DNA from: Legionellaceae bacterium
GTDB taxonomy: Bacteria; Pseudomonadota; Gammaproteobacteria; Legionellales; Legionellaceae
Length of the DNA stretch: 9,011 bases
Direction: 5' to 3'
Assembly (NCBI GenBank): GCA_947504795.1
Contig: CANNJG010000069.1
Span: forward strand, 1 to 9,011
A program made the position numbers and the translations under genes. The notes beneath the pieces were generated by a model. It made no database searches. It saw only the letters and a list, made by a program, of their open reading frames with translations, and had not been told where the DNA came from. Of the stretch, positions 6,948-9,011 are shown in pieces. Each line of letters starts with the position of its first letter. Positions within the stretch are counted from its first letter, which is position 1.

Positions 6948-7004
6948 AACGTTCTTAATAATGAAAATTTAACAGGAACGTTCTTTATTGTAAACAACGT
7001 TCTT
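6948..7004 (+). promoter_or_regulatory. Three direct repeats AACGTTCTT, probable operator array
   Basis: Exact copies at 6948-6956, 6977-6985 and 6996-7004, start-to-start spacing 29 and 19 bases; each has the palindromic core AACGTT, and the middle copy extends to GAACGTTC. A partial copy GTTCTT continues at 7034-7039. The array lies between two divergent genes in AT-rich DNA. Repeated sites at a gene encoding a winged-helix-like domain suggest autoregulation or a shared regulator, an inference only. The half-site GAAC/GTTC also recalls LexA-type boxes, but spacing differs from known ones. Confidence 0.5.
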
Positions 7005-7031
7005 TAAAATATTTTTGTTTTAAATAAAAGT

Positions 7032-7055
7032 TTGTTCTTTCCTATTCAAGAACAA
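7032..7055. promoter_or_regulatory. Perfect 8-bp inverted repeat overlapping the -35 area
   Basis: TTGTTCTT (7032-7039) and AAGAACAA (7048-7055) form a perfect inverted repeat with an 8-base spacer. Its half-site shares GTTCTT with the upstream AACGTTCTT array. The right arm covers where the -35 box of the methyltransferase promoter should be, a typical place for a repressor, or activator, dimer. Confidence 0.5.
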
Positions 7056-7073
7056 TAAAAAAATTGGTACAAT
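7045..7073 (+). promoter_or_regulatory. Promoter of the methyltransferase gene
   Basis: TACAAT at 7068-7073 is a good -10 box. The -35 at 17 bases is poor (TTCAAG, 7045-7050) and lies in the inverted repeat, so the promoter likely depends on or is controlled by a DNA-binding protein. Expected start of transcription near 7080, about 30 bases before the ATG. Confidence 0.5.
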
Positions 7074-7109
7074 GCATCAATTCAGGGAATGAAAAAATAG
7101 GGACAGTAC

Positions 7110-8627
7110 ATGAGCGACTCATCTTCCACGCAGCCTGCAGCAAACAAATGGAAAGTAGACTATTCGATTTTCGAATCATGGGTTGCAAATAGCAGAAATG
7201 ATCTCCATCCTGGACTAAATCCAGAACCGACCATCAAAGTACTCATTTTCTTAGCATTATTGGAATCCAATCATGCATGTACCTACAGTGAGATACGGGA
7301 AGTTTTTTTAAGAAAAAATATTATTCAAGGTAACTTACCTGATATCACATTACGCACATCTATATTAAGCCTTGGAAAAACGCTGGATAAATATAATCAT
7401 CCATTAGAGTTAAAAGCATCTCGTGGCAAGTTTCAATTAATTGAAAGAGAAAAAAGATTACTCACCACCGCGCAAACAAGACAAAAAGAACCTTTATTAC
7501 TTTTAACTGAGCCCCCTGCTTTTACTGCAGAAGATATTGCATGCGAGCTTATCGAAAAATCTCATCTACCTTTTCATTCTCTTTATTTTTTAGAACGCTC
7601 AGCTCGATGGTGGGAAATATTCTCGCATAGCGAATCTCAAATTCGCGTGCAATATGAATGCAGTGCGTGGGAAACTTTGGGTATTAGAGATAGATTGCTC
7701 GCCCAATCAAATCAGATTTTTAGTTTTGTCAGCCTTGCTCCCGGTGAAGGGTTAGCCGAAATAGAGTTAATCAAAAAAATTCTTATTGAAAACCCGAGTA
7801 TAAAAATACATTATTTGGCTATCGATACTTCTCAGCGTTTACTCAGAGAGCACATAAATCTTCTGAAGGAAGCATTGTCAACAGAAATAAATAAGCATCA
7901 AATCCTATGCGTGGGCGTTATAGCTGACATTTTTTCTGGTATGACAGATACTTTAAAAAGAGTTAGACATGAACTAGTCAATCATGATTTAGTTCGAGAT
8001 GAGTCTGATTTTATTCCCCCTTCTAGCTGCCTCCTTGTGACTTACCTAGGAAATTGCCTTGGTAACGGTTATCAAGATCAAGAAACCGAAATTTTTTCTA
8101 TCATCCATAGTGCCTTTCCTAATCGCCCGCTTGAATTTTTGGTTGGCGTTTCTGTGATGAGATCAACTCCGGATGAGTATAAAAGAAATTGGGATGATTT
8201 CCTTCTTCAAGCTCCACAGCATTTATTAGAAACCCATAAATTGCTTGAATCATCCAGAGCCCATGCTGCTAACGATTTACCTGAATTTAATTTGACAGAT
8301 ACTGGCAACAGCACGAGATGTCCTTCCGTTGTACCAGAATCCTACACCGCCAGACATTGTATCGAAGGTCAAATATATCGCTTTTATTATAAACTGGCAT
8401 ACGATTTGCATCTTTCCCCGATTTTAAATAAAGGCTTTCGACATTTACCTGCTGGAAACCTAATCCTTTTGTACAACATTGTTAAATATAACATGCAAAC
8501 TTTAGTAAAAGGCATAGAAATGTGCGGCTTGTTTAAAATAAAATATGATCCTACTTATCATCAAATTGTTGATACCCCTAACGGAAAAAGAGAATACGCA
8601 GTTTTTAGTGCATTCTTAAGCCGTTAA
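7110..8627 (+). CDS. Winged-helix-like / EgtD-like SAM methyltransferase fusion
   Basis: A 505-residue protein. ATG 7110 follows AGGGA (7099-7103, spacer 6) with an in-frame TAG at 7098-7100, so the start is firm. Residues about 18-112 look like a winged helix: helices around TIKVLIFLALLE and YSEIREVFLRK, a recognition-like helix LRTSILSLGKTLDKYN, then a wing-like LELKASRGKFQLIE recalling OmpR-type ends. From about 140 the sequence resembles the EgtD/DUF2260 (Methyltransf_33) family: motif I FVSLAPGEGLAEIELI (206-221), acidic YLAIDTS (D239), VIADIF (270-275) and the telling LLVTYLGNCLGNGY (308-321) followed by a strand FLVGVSV, with EYAVFSAF at the C-terminus. EgtD (histidine Nα-trimethylation for ergothioneine) is about 320 residues; this one is longer, lacks an adjacent egtB, and has APGEG where an aspartate-containing DxGxG is usual. 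SAM binding is likely; the substrate is unknown. It may be a regulator using a methyltransferase fold as sensor. Confidence 0.72.
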   Translation: MSDSSSTQPAANKWKVDYSIFESWVANSRNDLHPGLNPEPTIKVLIFLALLESNHACTYSEIREVFLRKNIIQGNLPDITLRTSILSLGKTLDKYNHPLELKASRGKFQLIEREKRLLTTAQTRQKEPLLLLTEPPAFTAEDIACELIEKSHLPFHSLYFLERSARWWEIFSHSESQIRVQYECSAWETLGIRDRLLAQSNQIFSFVSLAPGEGLAEIELIKKILIENPSIKIHYLAIDTSQRLLREHINLLKEALSTEINKHQILCVGVIADIFSGMTDTLKRVRHELVNHDLVRDESDFIPPSSCLLVTYLGNCLGNGYQDQETEIFSIIHSAFPNRPLEFLVGVSVMRSTPDEYKRNWDDFLLQAPQHLLETHKLLESSRAHAANDLPEFNLTDTGNSTRCPSVVPESYTARHCIEGQIYRFYYKLAYDLHLSPILNKGFRHLPAGNLILLYNIVKYNMQTLVKGIEMCGLFKIKYDPTYHQIVDTPNGKREYAVFSAFLSR

Positions 8628-8774
8628 GCAGGCGTCATCATATGCGCAACACAAGCCGATCTTTAAGATACTATTTATTTTCTATTTCTAGGGGTTGTTG
8701 ACAATTCATCTCAGGGCAGCCTTTGATGGTGGATGGGCTTTAAGCAAAAGAATTGGTCAAGAGAGGAGAATATT
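8628..8774. other. Intergenic gap after the methyltransferase gene
   Basis: Only the IS/MITE end at 8689-8712 is recognisable. No T-run terminator hairpin follows the TAA at 8625-8627, and no open frame of note is present before the transposase remnant. Confidence 0.4.
8689..8712. repeat. Second copy of the MITE/IS end
   Basis: TAGGGGTTGTTGACAATTC and the following ATCTC match the left end of the 6760-6859 element over 24 bases with two mismatches, in the same orientation. It sits about 60 bases before the decayed transposase start at 8775, where the terminal inverted repeat of that insertion sequence would be expected, so the miniature element may derive from it. Confidence 0.6.
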
Positions 8775-9011
8775 ATGACCCCTATGAAGACACAACCGAC
8801 ATTCCCGCGAAAAATTTAGCGCACTGGTGAATTAGTCGTATAAATGATATCTTTGAATTTTTTTAAAACAAGGCGATTGAATTTTTGTTTGAGGAAAAGG
8901 TGTGTGCGGCAGATTTTGATGATCACGCATTAGGTAAAGCATTAGATGAGATTTCGGATTATGGCTCAAGCAAATTATATGGTGAGTTAGCGTTTGATGT
9001 AGCCCTAGAAC
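8775..9011 (+). pseudogene. IS1634-like (DUF4277-type) transposase remnant, runs off the window
   Basis: ATG 8775 follows AGGAG (8764-8768) and opens MTPMKTQPTFPRKI, but stops at TAG 8817. In another frame the transposase-like sequence reads FEFF, TAA stop (8864-8866), then NKAIEFLFEEKVCAADFDDH, ALGKALDEISDYGSSKLYGE to the window end. The pattern 'FFxNKxxExLFxEGVxAxxxNDxxLGxxLDxIxxYG' is that of the N-terminal domain (DUF4277) of IS1634/IS4-superfamily transposases. A frameshift before 8852 and at least one nonsense codon make it inactive, unless the rest of the gene beyond the window shows otherwise. The terminal repeat at 8689 lies just upstream. Confidence 0.6.

Noticed and set aside
6913..6972. 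Short open frame of 19 codons (MDKNVASSSYDLTFLIMKI) in the divergent control region
   Set aside because: It has only a weak GAGAG ahead of it, overlaps the first AACGTTCTT repeat, and lies upstream of the predicted start of transcription of the methyltransferase gene; likely chance.
6948..7004. CRISPR-like array from the three 9-bp repeats
   Set aside because: The repeats are far too short, spacing is uneven (29 and 19 bases) and no cas gene is present; an operator array fits better.

Overview
The window looks like accessory DNA from a gammaproteobacterium, most likely one of the Legionellales (Legionella, Coxiellaceae or Berkiella-like amoeba and insect associates). This rests on family patterns, not on a database match: an outer-membrane barrel gene followed by a secreted TIG + DUF1566 (Lcl C-terminal type) protein, a protein with a glutamate block at the C-terminus of the kind seen on Dot/Icm (type IVB) substrates, moderate-to-low GC, and several decayed insertion sequences.

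Layout. Bases 1-460 hold the 3' end of an outer-membrane beta-barrel gene. It is followed closely by an exported, cysteine-containing protein with a TIG domain and a DUF1566 domain (471-1955). The two probably form a cell-surface operon, since the second gene's ribosome binding site overlaps the stop codon of the first. A separate gene with its own visible promoter (2084-3190) encodes a 368-residue coiled-coil protein with a basic, nuclear-localisation-like cluster and a C-terminal EEEE block; I call it a candidate translocated effector. Bases 3191-4097 carry no intact gene: there is a REP-like hairpin, a small leftward open frame, a frameshifted DDE transposase remnant, the C-terminal scrap of an IS481-family transposase and a perfect 14-bp inverted repeat. 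On the minus strand, 6740-4098 encodes an 880-residue, apparently all-helical protein that I do not recognise.

The most interesting part is the divergent control region 6741-7109 and the gene it precedes (7110-8627). That gene seems to join an N-terminal winged-helix-like domain to an EgtD-like (DUF2260, histidine-specific type) SAM methyltransferase domain. Its promoter region has three exact copies of AACGTTCTT and then an 8-bp inverted repeat (TTGTTCTT/AAGAACAA) just upstream of a good -10 box. The leader of the divergent 880-aa gene contains a ~96-bp palindromic, MITE-like element flanked by TA. One end of the same element recurs at 8689-8712, next to a decayed IS1634-like transposase (8775 to the window end). 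The methyltransferase gene therefore lies between two related mobile-element ends.

No tRNA, rRNA or CRISPR array was seen. Functions of the 368-aa and 880-aa proteins remain unknown, and the effector idea is an inference from terminal sequence features.
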